Assembly: GCA_012798135.1 (NCBI GenBank)
Contig: JAAZNU010000021.1
Span: 186,001 to 250,000 of the forward strand
Reading direction: 5' to 3'
Source: Veillonellaceae bacterium
GTDB lineage: Bacteria > Bacillota_C > Negativicutes > UBA1444
DNA: 64,000 bases
Shown: positions 49,029 through 57,004 of the stretch, piece after piece
Layout of the letters: each line of letters starts with the position of its first letter
How positions within the stretch are numbered: the stretch's first letter is position 1
Position numbers and translations under genes: made by a program
The notes under the pieces: model-generated
What the model saw: only the letters and a program-made list of their open reading frames with translations
Told to the model about the DNA's origin: nothing
Databases searched by the model: none

Positions 49029-49045
49029 TAGCAAAAAGCATGCCA
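49029..49045 (-). promoter_or_regulatory. Sigma-54 promoter for HD-GYP/chemoreceptor
   Basis: Minus strand TTGGCATGCTTTTTGCT reads TGGCATG-N4-TTGCT, matching the sigma-54 consensus TGGCACG-N4-TTGCW at all but one fixed base, with GG at 49044-49043 and GC at 49032-49031 exactly ten bases apart. Transcription would begin near 49020, 33 bases before the HD-GYP start. An inverted repeat TTATCG-N14-CGATAA (49064-49089) upstream could be the activator site. The activator gene lies just upstream. Confidence 0.75.
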
Positions 49046-49060
49046 AGTACAGGCATGCTT
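49031..49060 (-). terminator. Terminator of the activator gene, overlaps sigma-54 promoter
   Basis: AAGCATGCC (49036-49044) and GGCATGCTT (49052-49060) form a perfect 9-bp stem over a 7-nt loop. Leftward it is followed by TTTTT (A5 at 49033-49037). The 3' arm plus T run is the same DNA as the sigma-54 promoter core. Confidence 0.8.
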
Positions 49061-49133
49061 GATTTATCGGGGTTTGCACGGATCGATAATGGTTGGATAT
49101 GAAGAGGGTGTGTCGGAAATTATGCTTGAAATT

Positions 49134-50603
49134 CTACGGTTGTCGATGTTTCTTCATGCGTTCAATCAGAGTGTATAGAGTTTGGCGGGATATGCCAAGA
49201 AACAATGCGGCTTCGGTTTTATTTCCGTTCATTTTCCCGAGGGTTTTGGCAACGATTGCTTCGGTATAGGTTTCCAGGGAAAACGGTTGATCCGGGAGGT
49301 CAAAACCGGCCGGGTCAATCACCGGAGCCGCGGGAGAGGAATGATGGACGCCAATCCTTGCCGATTGCTCATAAGCGGTAATATGGCGTTCCGTTAACTC
49401 TGGCCCGTCAAACATTAGCACCGTCCATTCCATCAAATTTTTCAGTTCCCGGACATTACTGGGCCAAGGTTGACGGAGCAAGTTGTCGGCAGCCGCGGGA
49501 GAAATTTTTAGAAAGTGTTTCTTTTTTTCCCGGGCAAAACGCAACAAATAATACTCGGCCAAGGGGAGAATGTCTTCCGGCCGTTCCCGAAGCGGCAACA
49601 ATCGGATATGGCCGACGTGCAGCCGATAATAGAGATCTTCACGAAACTTGCCTTCCGCTACCTGCTGCAGAAGATCCGAATTCGAAGCGCAGATAATGCG
49701 GGTATCCATGGGTATTTTTCGAAGCCCGCCGATTCGATAAAATTCTCTGCGTTCCAATACCCGTAGAAACTTGGCTTGGATTTCCAGCGGCATTTCGGTA
49801 AATTCGTCCAAAAATAAAGAACCGCCGGCCGCCAGATCCAGCTTTCCCTTGGACCCTTTCGACGCCGCGCCGGTGTAGGAACCTCCCTCGTAGCCGAACA
49901 ACTCGGCTTCAAACAAATGGGCGGGGATCGCCGCACAGTTGATATCCACGAACGGCGAAGAGTCAACGTTATCACCATCATGGATCATTCTGGCGAGGAT
50001 TTCCTTGCCGGTGCCGGTTTCTCCGTAGATGACAACCGGTACGGTACGGTCCTGGTGGTAGATTTGCGCTTGTCGCAATGCCTGCTTCATATTTTCCGAA
50101 CGAAAAATCACATTGTTCCGATCGGCGGAACGGCTTACCATCGCTTGCAGGCGGGCAAGCTCCTGACGGGTTTCTTCCGTTGCCGAAGCGACCTCCGTCT
50201 GAAAATTTTCCGTTAAACGGCGGTTTTCGTGCAGCAAGGCCTGATGCTCGGCAATTCTGTCGGTCAGGGAGGCAAGTTCCGTCATACTGACCGGCTTGAC
50301 GACATAGTCGTAGGCTCCAGCTCGCAACGCTTCCACGGCCGAGTTCATATCGCCGTAGCCAGTGAGCAGTACCACATCGCTGTTTTTTCCTTCGGGCAGC
50401 TTCTTTATGGCTCGGGTTAGCGCAATCCCGTTCATTTCCGGCATGCGCAGATCAGACAGTACCATGGGAAACGGGCTTTGCTGATAGGCTTTCAATCCGG
50501 CGGCCCCGTCCACGCATTCCTGGACCGAGTGCCCAAGTTCGCGCAGACAGGATCCAATGGACTCCCGAACCAATGGATCGTCATCAACTAATAGAATTTG
50601 CAT
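49134..50603 (-). CDS. NtrC-type sigma-54 response regulator
   Basis: The 489-residue protein has a receiver domain (VDDDP, phospho-Asp51 in SDLRMPEMNG, KPV), a coiled-coil linker (about 115-165), an AAA+ domain with GETGTGKE, the sigma-54 contact loop GSYTGA (a variant of GAFTGA), LFLDEFTEMP and R-finger region, and a C-terminal Fis-type HTH (KTEAALFLGISRQTLYTLIERM). ATG 50603 follows AAGGAG. It overlaps the kinase gene by 20 bases, so both form a two-component pair. Targets likely include the adjacent sigma-54 promoter. Confidence 0.94.
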   Translation of the reverse strand: MQILLVDDDPLVRESIGSCLRELGHSVQECVDGAAGLKAYQQSPFPMVLSDLRMPEMNGIALTRAIKKLPEGKNSDVVLLTGYGDMNSAVEALRAGAYDYVVKPVSMTELASLTDRIAEHQALLHENRRLTENFQTEVASATEETRQELARLQAMVSRSADRNNVIFRSENMKQALRQAQIYHQDRTVPVVIYGETGTGKEILARMIHDGDNVDSSPFVDINCAAIPAHLFEAELFGYEGGSYTGAASKGSKGKLDLAAGGSLFLDEFTEMPLEIQAKFLRVLERREFYRIGGLRKIPMDTRIICASNSDLLQQVAEGKFREDLYYRLHVGHIRLLPLRERPEDILPLAEYYLLRFAREKKKHFLKISPAAADNLLRQPWPSNVRELKNLMEWTVLMFDGPELTERHITAYEQSARIGVHHSSPAAPVIDPAGFDLPDQPFSLETYTEAIVAKTLGKMNGNKTEAALFLGISRQTLYTLIERMKKHRQP

Positions 50604-52686
50604 GACTGATCTCCTTGTTCTTTGCGGCAGTGTCGGGATTCGTCCCGGGAAACCGAAATTCAACCATTACGCCTTGGCCGGAGTTGGCGATTCCGACGCT
50701 GCCCCCGGCGAGCTGCGTAATATTGCGGACAATGTGAAGGCCTAGGCCCATTCCTTCCGTACGGGCTTTGGTGGTGAAAAAGGGTTCGAAGGCTTTGGCC
50801 GCGACGGCTGTGTCAAGCGGCGGGCCGTTGTTTTCAATTTTTAGGATCAGGTCATTTTTCACGGTCAGGGTGGAGATCCAGATGGTGCGATCCGGATTGG
50901 CGGTTGATTCCAACGCCTGTAACGCGTTATGGAGCACATTGATGACGGCCTCATCCAGACGGGACAGGTTACCGCCGGGTACCGGCATATCCGCCTGCAG
51001 GTCGAGACGGACATTGATGGCGTGGTCCTTAAGGCGCGCCTGCATGAGGTCCAGCGCCGACAGTACCGCCTGGTTGACGGTCGGGGAATTGGCGGCGCCT
51101 TGTTCCGGCGGGCGGACAAAATCACGCAAGTGCTGAACGATGCGGCTGATGCGCTGGAAAGCGTCGGCGGCGCGACGAACATTGCTCAACTGGTTTTTCT
51201 GGGAGAGTTCCTTCCCTTGTGACTGCCAGTAGATCACGCTTTCCACAGCCAACTTTCCCGCCTGCAGCGGTTGGCTGATCTCGTGGGCCACACTGGCGAC
51301 CATGATCCCCAGGGAGGAAATCCTTTCGATGCCGGCGGCCTTGGCCAGCAAATCCTGTTTTTCACGTTCGATCCGACGTTGCTCCGTCACGTTGCGGCAG
51401 GCGGCCACAAATCCGTCCATCCTGCCCATAGAGTCCCGACGGATGCTGGCGTTGACCGAGAACTCCTGATGTTGGCCTTGCCGGTCGCGAATAGAGACGG
51501 GAAAGTCATTGATATGTCCCTGCAAAGTAACTTTTTGCCGCAACTCCGCCCTTAAGTCGGCATCCTGCCAAAACGCGGCGATGTCTTTGCCGATTAGGTC
51601 ACTGGGGGTTTGATAACCAAACGTTTGCGCCACGGCTTCGTTGGCCATGAGAATTTTTCCAGATAAGTCAGTCTGAATAACTCCATCCTGGATATCGTGC
51701 AACAAGGTGCGATACCGGTCGCTTATTTCTTCGGCCGTTTTTTCGGCGTGGACGCGATTGCGAATGGTGCGGATCAGGTAGCCGTCGAACAGGAGGATGA
51801 TAAGGGAAAAAATAACTCCCAACACGACAAAACCACGCGTCCGTTCGTAAAATGGTTTCAGAGCGGCGGATTCACTGATTTCTGTGCAGATAATGAGCGG
51901 ATAACCCGAAATAAGCCGAAAAGCTCGATGGTAAAGATGATCGTGGTTGTCGCGGTTGATCAGTTCGCCGACTTGATTATATTGCGCGGCGGAGAGTAAA
52001 GGCTCTAGGTCATGGTCATAGGATTCCCCAGACAATATTGTCGGAAAATTGACTGACGCTCGGACGATCCCGTCCAAACCCAATATGACGATACCTTCGC
52101 GCGGCTGTTGGTCGGAACCGGACGGAATGGCAAAGAATTTTTCCATCGAAACGGCTACGGAAGCGATTCCGGCAAAATCACCATTGCGGTCGTTTAATCT
52201 CATACTGAGATATAAATAATACTGAGCCGGCAACAGGCCGTTATGGGGTTTGTCGATGTGAAGGAGAGCGCTGTTTTGTTGCTTTTGTGACAAAAAACGT
52301 TCTTCCTTGCCAATATTAACCTTCGCACCCGGATGTCCAAACAAGGCAAGGTTCCCTTGGCGGTCGGCAATGCCGATTTGCTTAACCGCGACGCGGCTTA
52401 ATAACCGTTCGGTAAGGCCAATGGTCGCCGGGGAGAGTTTGCCGCTGGATTCAACATTTTGTTTAACCAGCGACAAGTAATCGTCGATTTCTTTTAGCAC
52501 GGATTGTGTCTCGTATTCGAGGATTTGGGCGCGGTTGGCGTTGGCCTGTCTGGCGGCGGCGATTGTGATTTGCTTTTCGTGAGCCAGCAAGGCAAACCCT
52601 GATATCCAGATGAAGATGATCACGCCAATACTAAACAAGCCGATGGATAGTTCGGCCTTTGTGCGCATGGAAAACAATTTACTCAT
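50584..52686 (-). CDS. Membrane sensor histidine kinase (dCache-PAS-HisKA)
   Basis: The 700-residue kinase has TM1 about 13-35, an extracytoplasmic double-Cache-like domain (about 36-280), TM2 about 285-304, a PAS domain (about 325-435, IQTDLSGKILMANEAV), HisKA with phospho-His468 in ASVAHEISQPLQA and a HATPase domain (INVLHNALQAL, GMGLGLHIV). This is the DctB/NtrB-like class that pairs with NtrC-type regulators. A TATAAT -10 (52699-52694) lies so close that the ATG would be at or near the first transcribed base, with no Shine-Dalgarno; a second ATG (52668) is seven codons on. Confidence 0.92.
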   Translation of the reverse strand: MSKLFSMRTKAELSIGLFSIGVIIFIWISGFALLAHEKQITIAAARQANANRAQILEYETQSVLKEIDDYLSLVKQNVESSGKLSPATIGLTERLLSRVAVKQIGIADRQGNLALFGHPGAKVNIGKEERFLSQKQQNSALLHIDKPHNGLLPAQYYLYLSMRLNDRNGDFAGIASVAVSMEKFFAIPSGSDQQPREGIVILGLDGIVRASVNFPTILSGESYDHDLEPLLSAAQYNQVGELINRDNHDHLYHRAFRLISGYPLIICTEISESAALKPFYERTRGFVVLGVIFSLIILLFDGYLIRTIRNRVHAEKTAEEISDRYRTLLHDIQDGVIQTDLSGKILMANEAVAQTFGYQTPSDLIGKDIAAFWQDADLRAELRQKVTLQGHINDFPVSIRDRQGQHQEFSVNASIRRDSMGRMDGFVAACRNVTEQRRIEREKQDLLAKAAGIERISSLGIMVASVAHEISQPLQAGKLAVESVIYWQSQGKELSQKNQLSNVRRAADAFQRISRIVQHLRDFVRPPEQGAANSPTVNQAVLSALDLMQARLKDHAINVRLDLQADMPVPGGNLSRLDEAVINVLHNALQALESTANPDRTIWISTLTVKNDLILKIENNGPPLDTAVAAKAFEPFFTTKARTEGMGLGLHIVRNITQLAGGSVGIANSGQGVMVEFRFPGTNPDTAAKNKEISHANSIS

Positions 52687-52853
52687 AAGCCATATTATAT
52701 CAACGAAATTAAGAAAAATCGTGTCTATTAGTAATTTCGCCGGAGAATTTAGCTGGGGCTATGGTCTTTGTTGGCAGGAAAAGCCTGTTAAATATCAAAT
52801 ATTATGAAGTATTAGTACCCGCAAATGCTGTGGATTAGCTAAGGAGGCCGGAT

Positions 52854-53243
52854 ATGGAACAATTTTCGCTCCAGACGACGCCAGAGGGCTTTGTCGATAT
52901 CACCCGGAAGGTGGCGGAAATCGTCCGTCGCAGCCAGGTACGGCAGGGCATTTGCCAAGTCTTCGTGCCGCACACGACCGCCGGGGTGACGATCAATGAA
53001 AACGCCGACCCCGACGTGATAGACGACTTGCTGTCGGCATTGAACACGATGGCGCCCGCGTTGCGATACCGGCATGGCGAGGGAAATTCGCCGGCGCATT
53101 TGAAAAGTCTGTTGACCGGGTCATCGGTGCTGGTGCCGGTCGAGGAAGGTGCCTTGAAGTTGGGGACGTGGCAGGGAATTTATTTCTGCGAATACGACGG
53201 ACCGCGTCAGCGGCGGGTACAGGTGCAAGTTCTGGGTGAATAA
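52854..53243 (+). CDS. yjbQ: YjbQ family protein (UPF0047)
   Basis: The 129-residue protein has the family signature FVPHTTAGVTINENADPDVIDD and RHGEGNSPAHLKS...LGTWQGIYFCEYDGPR. YjbQ proteins have weak thiamine-phosphate synthase activity in vitro, but the physiological role is uncertain. AAGGAGG precedes the ATG. It is a single gene between the sensor kinase (divergent) and the first SAM riboswitch. Confidence 0.88.
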   Translation: MEQFSLQTTPEGFVDITRKVAEIVRRSQVRQGICQVFVPHTTAGVTINENADPDVIDDLLSALNTMAPALRYRHGEGNSPAHLKSLLTGSSVLVPVEEGALKLGTWQGIYFCEYDGPRQRRVQVQVLGE

Positions 53244-53291
53244 ACCTTATGGCAGGTGTCCAGGGTCCCAAGAAATTTTTAAATCGCACTA

Positions 53292-53321
53292 TTGACAAGC
53301 TCTATATCCGAGAACTATAAT
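53292..53321 (+). promoter_or_regulatory. Promoter of SAM-riboswitch transcript 1
   Basis: TTGACA (53292-53297), an 18-base spacer and TATAAT (53316-53321) lie 26 bases before the riboswitch aptamer. Confidence 0.8.
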
Positions 53322-53346
53322 CGGGATAATATAAATTTCATATCGT

Positions 53347-53500
53347 TTCTCTTATCGAGAGTGGTCGAGGGACTGGCCCGATGACACCCGGCAACCGGCA
53401 GCAATGCAGTGGTGCCAATTCCAGCAGGAGCAATCCTGAAAGATGAGGGGAAGAGGAAAAGCTTGATTTGCCTCTGTTCCTTCGAACAGAGGCTTTTCTA
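53347..53500 (+). promoter_or_regulatory. SAM-I riboswitch (S-box) 1
   Basis: The aptamer (53347-53451) has the canonical core GAGGGACTGGCCCGATGA-CACCCGGCAACC, the GCAGTGGTGCCAATTCC segment and CCTGAAAGATGAG, with P1 formed by 53347-53356 and 53442-53451 (10 bp including G:T). It is followed by a perfect 9-bp terminator stem (GCCTCTGTT 53470-53478, AACAGAGGC 53485-53493) and TTTT. High SAM should end transcription before the YezD-like and metQ genes. Confidence 0.96.
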
Positions 53501-53520
53501 TTTTTGAAGGGAGGGGACCT

Positions 53521-53865
53521 GTGGAAATGGAGTACCCGTTGGCGCCGGAAGTCAGGGAAACCGTTTCCCGCTTGATGCGGGAGATACAATTTGGAATGCT
53601 GACTTTAACCGTACAGGATGGACGCATCGTTCAACTGGAACGAAATGAAACTTTCCAGTTTCCAGCGGTATCCTCCAAAGCGCAGCCGTCACGGCAAGTT
53701 TCAAAACCGGCGACGGAATCGTTGGCGGGACTGGCGGGGGCGTTGGCGGGATTGCAGTTTGGCCAGGTAGTGGTCAAATTTCAGGCGGGCCGCGCGATTC
53801 AAATCGACCGGACGGAAAAACGACGCTGGTCGGATTTGATGGGCATCGGCGGCGACGGAATATAG
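53521..53865 (+). CDS. Tandem DUF2292 (YezD-like) protein
   Basis: The 114-residue protein has two related copies of the small YezD/DUF2292 unit: residues about 15-48 (QFGMLTLTVQDGRIVQLER) and about 72-105 (QFGQVVVKFQAGRAIQIDR), joined by a Ser/Ala/Gln linker. YezD-type proteins are often S-box controlled and linked to sulfur metabolism, but their function is unknown. Normal members have a single unit of about 55 residues, so this is a duplication. GTG 53521 is used; ATG 53527 is an alternative. Confidence 0.8.
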   Translation: MEMEYPLAPEVRETVSRLMREIQFGMLTLTVQDGRIVQLERNETFQFPAVSSKAQPSRQVSKPATESLAGLAGALAGLQFGQVVVKFQAGRAIQIDRTEKRRWSDLMGIGGDGI

Positions 53866-53902
53866 CAGGGAAAGCGATAACGGAAAAAGAGGAGAGAGTA
53901 GA

Positions 53903-54745
53903 ATGGGTAAAACGAAAAACTGGTTATCCTACATCACGGCGGCGACACTGCTCGCCTTTGCTCTGACCGGCTGCGGCGGCGAAACCCAAAAAACGGCTAC
54001 CGGGAAACCGGCGCAACCGGCTGTGCGTAACACCATCAAAGTCGGCGTGACTGCCGGCCCGCAGGCGGAAGTCATGGAGGTCGCCAAAAAGGTGGCGGCG
54101 AAAGACGGCCTGACCATCCAAATCGTCGAGTTCAACGATTTTATCCAGCCCAATGTCGCGTTGAGCCAGGGCGATCTCGATGCCAATGCCTACCAGCACC
54201 AGCCATTCCTTGACAACCAGATTAAAGAGCGCAAATACGAACTTACATCGATTGCCCAGACCATCATCATCCCGATGGGGATTTACTCGAAAAAGATCAA
54301 GAAACTGGACGAACTGAAACCCGGCTCGACCGTGGCGGTGCCGAATGATCCGACCAATGGCGGCCGCGGCTTGCTGCTCCTGGAAAAAGCCGGGCTGATC
54401 AAGCTGAATCCCCAGGCGGGCCTCAAGGCCACTCCCCAGGACATCGTCGCCAACCCGAAAAACCTCAAGATCAAAGAGCTGGAAGCGGCGCAGGTTCCCC
54501 GGTCGCTGGACGACGTCGACATCGCGGCGGTGAATGCCAATTACGCCGTGGTGGCCGGGCTGTCACCGAAGACCGATTCGCTCCTGCTCGAAGATTCCAA
54601 ATCGCCGTATGCCTGCGTGATCGCCGTCCGGACCAAAGACAAGGCGGATCCGGTATTCCAGAAGCTGATCAAAGCCTATCAGTCGCCGGAAGTGAAGGCA
54701 TTTGTCGAAAAACAGTACAAGGGAGCCTTTGTCGCTATTTGGTAA
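53903..54745 (+). CDS. metQ: MetQ-type methionine-binding lipoprotein 1
   Basis: The 280-residue NlpA-family substrate-binding lipoprotein has the lipobox ALTGC and the family blocks VEFNDFIQPNVALSQGDLDANAYQHQPFL, MGIYSKKIKKLDELKPG and PNDPTNGGRGLLLLEKAGLI (positions 54120-54400). It takes up methionine for a MetNI transporter, which is not encoded here. It is in the first SAM-riboswitch operon. A second copy lies at 55945. Confidence 0.9.
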   Translation: MGKTKNWLSYITAATLLAFALTGCGGETQKTATGKPAQPAVRNTIKVGVTAGPQAEVMEVAKKVAAKDGLTIQIVEFNDFIQPNVALSQGDLDANAYQHQPFLDNQIKERKYELTSIAQTIIIPMGIYSKKIKKLDELKPGSTVAVPNDPTNGGRGLLLLEKAGLIKLNPQAGLKATPQDIVANPKNLKIKELEAAQVPRSLDDVDIAAVNANYAVVAGLSPKTDSLLLEDSKSPYACVIAVRTKDKADPVFQKLIKAYQSPEVKAFVEKQYKGAFVAIW

Positions 54746-54762
54746 AAATCTCCGCCGACTGG

Positions 54763-54880
54763 TTGACAAATCGAAATCCGAGTGAAATAATAAGATATAA
54801 ATAAAAAACGGCAGCTGATCAGAAAAACTGAAGGCTCAAAGGACACTTCGACAAGGAAGCGTTTTTTGAGCCTTTCTTTC
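54763..54880 (+). promoter_or_regulatory. cysK promoter and attenuator-like leader
   Basis: TTGACA (54763-54768), a 17-base spacer and AATAAT (54786-54791) begin a leader of about 110 nt. In it AAGGCTCAAA (54831-54840) pairs with TTTGAGCCTT (54865-54874) around an inner CTTC/GAAG stem, followed by TCTTTCTT. This terminator lies inside the leader of cysK, so transcription may be controlled by attenuation. It is not an S-box or T-box by sequence. Confidence 0.6.
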
Positions 54881-54912
54881 TTCACAGACTGCAACAATGG
54901 GGAGGAATTATC

Positions 54913-55854
54913 ATGAGCAAAATCGCCCAACAGTTAACGGACCTGATTGGCAACACCCCGCTATTGGCACTGAACCGGTACAGTCGGGAAGCAGGATTGT
55001 CTTCCGCCATTGTGGCCAAGCTGGAGTATTTCAATCCACTGGGGAGCGCGAAAGACCGGATCGCCTATGCGATGATCACGGCAGGTGAACAGGCCGGAAA
55101 AATCAACCAGGATACCGTGATCATCGAGCCGACGAGCGGCAACACCGGCGTCGGACTGGCTTTCGTTGCGGCCGCCAAAGGCTATAAACTGGTGCTGACC
55201 ATGCCGGAAACGATGAGCATCGAGCGGCGCAACCTGCTCAAGGCCCTGGGTGCGGAAATCGTGCTCACTCCCGGCGCCGCCGGTATGAGGGGCGCGATCG
55301 CCAAAGCGGAGGAACTGGCCCAGGCCAATCCCAACTCGTTCATTCCCCAACAATTCGAGAATCCGGCCAATCCGGAGATCCACAGGAAAACGACGGCGGA
55401 AGAAATCTGGCGGGATACCGATGGCAAAGTGGATATCTTCGTGGCTGGCGTTGGCACGGGCGGAACGATTACCGGCGTGGGCGAGGTTCTCAAAAAACAT
55501 AATCCCGCCATCAAGATCATCGCCGTCGAGCCGGCGTCCTCGCCGGTATTGTCCGGCGGACAGCCGGGACCGCACGCACTGCAGGGAATCGGCGCCGGCT
55601 TTGTTCCGGATGTGTTGAATCGCGCTATTTTGGATGAGATCGTTCCCGTGAAAAACGAGGATGCATTCACCACTTCCCGTTCCCTGTCGAAAACGGAAGG
55701 CCTGCTGGTCGGCATCTCGTCCGGAGCGGCGGCGTGGGCGGCGACGCAGATCGCCAAACGGCCGGAAAACGCCGGCAAGGTGATTGTTGTGTTGTTGCCG
55801 GATACCGGCGAACGGTATCTGTCGACCCCGCTGTTTACCGAGCCGGCGGAATAG
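54913..55854 (+). CDS. cysK: Cysteine synthase A (O-acetylserine sulfhydrylase)
   Basis: The 313-residue PLP enzyme makes cysteine from O-acetylserine and sulfide. The PLP lysine is in [34 protein letters not shown] forms the substrate loop, [11 protein letters not shown] binds the phosphate, and the C-terminal SSGAA is typical. It lies in the sulfur regulon between the two metQ genes and has its own promoter and leader terminator. GGGGAGG precedes the ATG. Confidence 0.95.
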   Translation: MSKIAQQLTDLIGNTPLLALNRYSREAGLSSAIVAKLEYFNPLGSAKDRIAYAMITAGEQAGKINQDTVIIEPTSGNTGVGLAFVAAAKGYKLVLTMPETMSIERRNLLKALGAEIVLTPGAAGMRGAIAKAEELAQANPNSFIPQQFENPANPEIHRKTTAEEIWRDTDGKVDIFVAGVGTGGTITGVGEVLKKHNPAIKIIAVEPASSPVLSGGQPGPHALQGIGAGFVPDVLNRAILDEIVPVKNEDAFTTSRSLSKTEGLLVGISSGAAAWAATQIAKRPENAGKVIVVLLPDTGERYLSTPLFTEPAE

Positions 55855-55944
55855 GCGACTGATTTTGCGGACGCGACGTTGTTTTCTTTGCACAGTTTGC
55901 CAATTTATATTATTTTAATGAAAGAGAGAGGAAGGGGATTTCTG

Positions 55945-56769
55945 ATGAAAAAAATCATTGCCCTGCTGGCGACCATTCTGCTGCTGGCCATCCTGACCGC
56001 CGGCTGCGGCGACAAGAAAGCGGCGGCGCCGGCGCCGGCCGCTGACAAAAAGGTGGTTCTGAAGGTTGGCGCTACGCCGGTGCCGCACGCGGAAATTCTG
56101 AAAGTGATCCAGCCGATCTTGGCGAAAGACGGCATCGAACTGAAGATCGTCGAATTCACCGACTATGTCCGGCCCAACGTGGCGTTGGCCGAAAAGGAAC
56201 TGGACGCGAATTTCTTCCAGCACCTGCCGTATTTGCAGCAGTTCGCGGCCGACCGCAAACTGGACCTGGTCTCGCTGATTGCGGTCCATATCGAGCCGAT
56301 GGGCGTGTATTCGAAAAAAATCAAGAACCTGAGCGAAGTGCCGAACGGCGGCATTATTGCCATTCCGAACGATCCGACTAATGGCGGCCGGGCGCTGTCG
56401 ATCCTGGCGCAAGCCGGCCTGATCAAAATGAGGGACGGCGTCGGCGTCAAAGGCACGGTCAAAGATGTGACCGACAATCCGAAGAAACTGGTATTCAAGG
56501 AACTGGAAGCGCCGCAACTGCCCCGCTCGCTGGATGATGTGACGCTGGCAGTCATCAACTCCAACTATGCGCTGGAAGCCAAGCTGAATCCGACCAAGGA
56601 TGCGTTGTTCATCGAGAAGAAGGAGTCCCCCTACGCCAACATTCTGGCGATTCGCAAAGGCGATGAAAAACGGCCGGAACTCGTGAAGCTGGCCAAGGCC
56701 CTGACTTCGCCGGATGTGAAGAAATTCATCGAAGATAAATACAAGGGCGCGGTCGTGCCGGCGTTCTAA
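55945..56769 (+). CDS. metQ: MetQ-type methionine-binding lipoprotein 2
   Basis: The 274-residue NlpA-family lipoprotein has the lipobox ILTAGC and the blocks VEFTDYVRPNVALAEKELDANFFQHLPYLQQF and MGVYSKKIKNL. It is a diverged paralogue of the copy at 53903, so it may have a different ligand preference (for example D-methionine or another sulfur compound). ATG 55945 follows GAAGGGG. It lies after cysK, with no metN or metI in the window. Confidence 0.9.
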   Translation: MKKIIALLATILLLAILTAGCGDKKAAAPAPAADKKVVLKVGATPVPHAEILKVIQPILAKDGIELKIVEFTDYVRPNVALAEKELDANFFQHLPYLQQFAADRKLDLVSLIAVHIEPMGVYSKKIKNLSEVPNGGIIAIPNDPTNGGRALSILAQAGLIKMRDGVGVKGTVKDVTDNPKKLVFKELEAPQLPRSLDDVTLAVINSNYALEAKLNPTKDALFIEKKESPYANILAIRKGDEKRPELVKLAKALTSPDVKKFIEDKYKGAVVPAF

Positions 56770-56778
56770 ATTTCCGCG

Positions 56779-56808
56779 TTGACAAAAGCCGCCGCCGGGA
56801 AGTAAAAT
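56779..56808 (+). promoter_or_regulatory. Promoter of SAM-riboswitch transcript 2
   Basis: TTGACA (56779-56784), an 18-base spacer and TAAAAT (56803-56808) lie 24 bases before the second aptamer, the same layout as at the first S-box. Confidence 0.75.
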
Positions 56809-56831
56809 CATATCAACACAATTTCATATTC

Positions 56832-56981
56832 ATCTCTTATCAAGAGAGGCTGAGGGACTGGCCCGATGACGCCCGGCAACCGGCAGAAATGCAGTGGTGC
56901 CAATTCCAGCAGGAGCAATCCTGAAAGATGAGGGAGCGGAAGCGCGGCATGTGCCTCTGTCCCCTTGGGACAGAGGCTTTT
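56832..56981 (+). promoter_or_regulatory. SAM-I riboswitch (S-box) 2
   Basis: The aptamer (56832-56936) repeats the SAM-I core GAGGGACTGGCCCGATGA-CGCCCGGCAACC, GCAGTGGTGCCAATTCC and CCTGAAAGATGAG and is nearly identical to the first copy. A perfect 11-bp terminator (56953-56963 with 56967-56977, 3-nt loop) and TTTT follow. It controls metX-metY, lowering homocysteine formation when SAM is high. Confidence 0.96.
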
Positions 56982-57004
56982 GTTATACACGGGAGGGAAC
57001 GACG

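Noticed and set aside
54763..54884. T-box or third S-box riboswitch before cysK
   Set aside because: Neither the T-box AGGGTGGNACCGCG segment nor the SAM-I core is present; kept only as an unknown attenuator.
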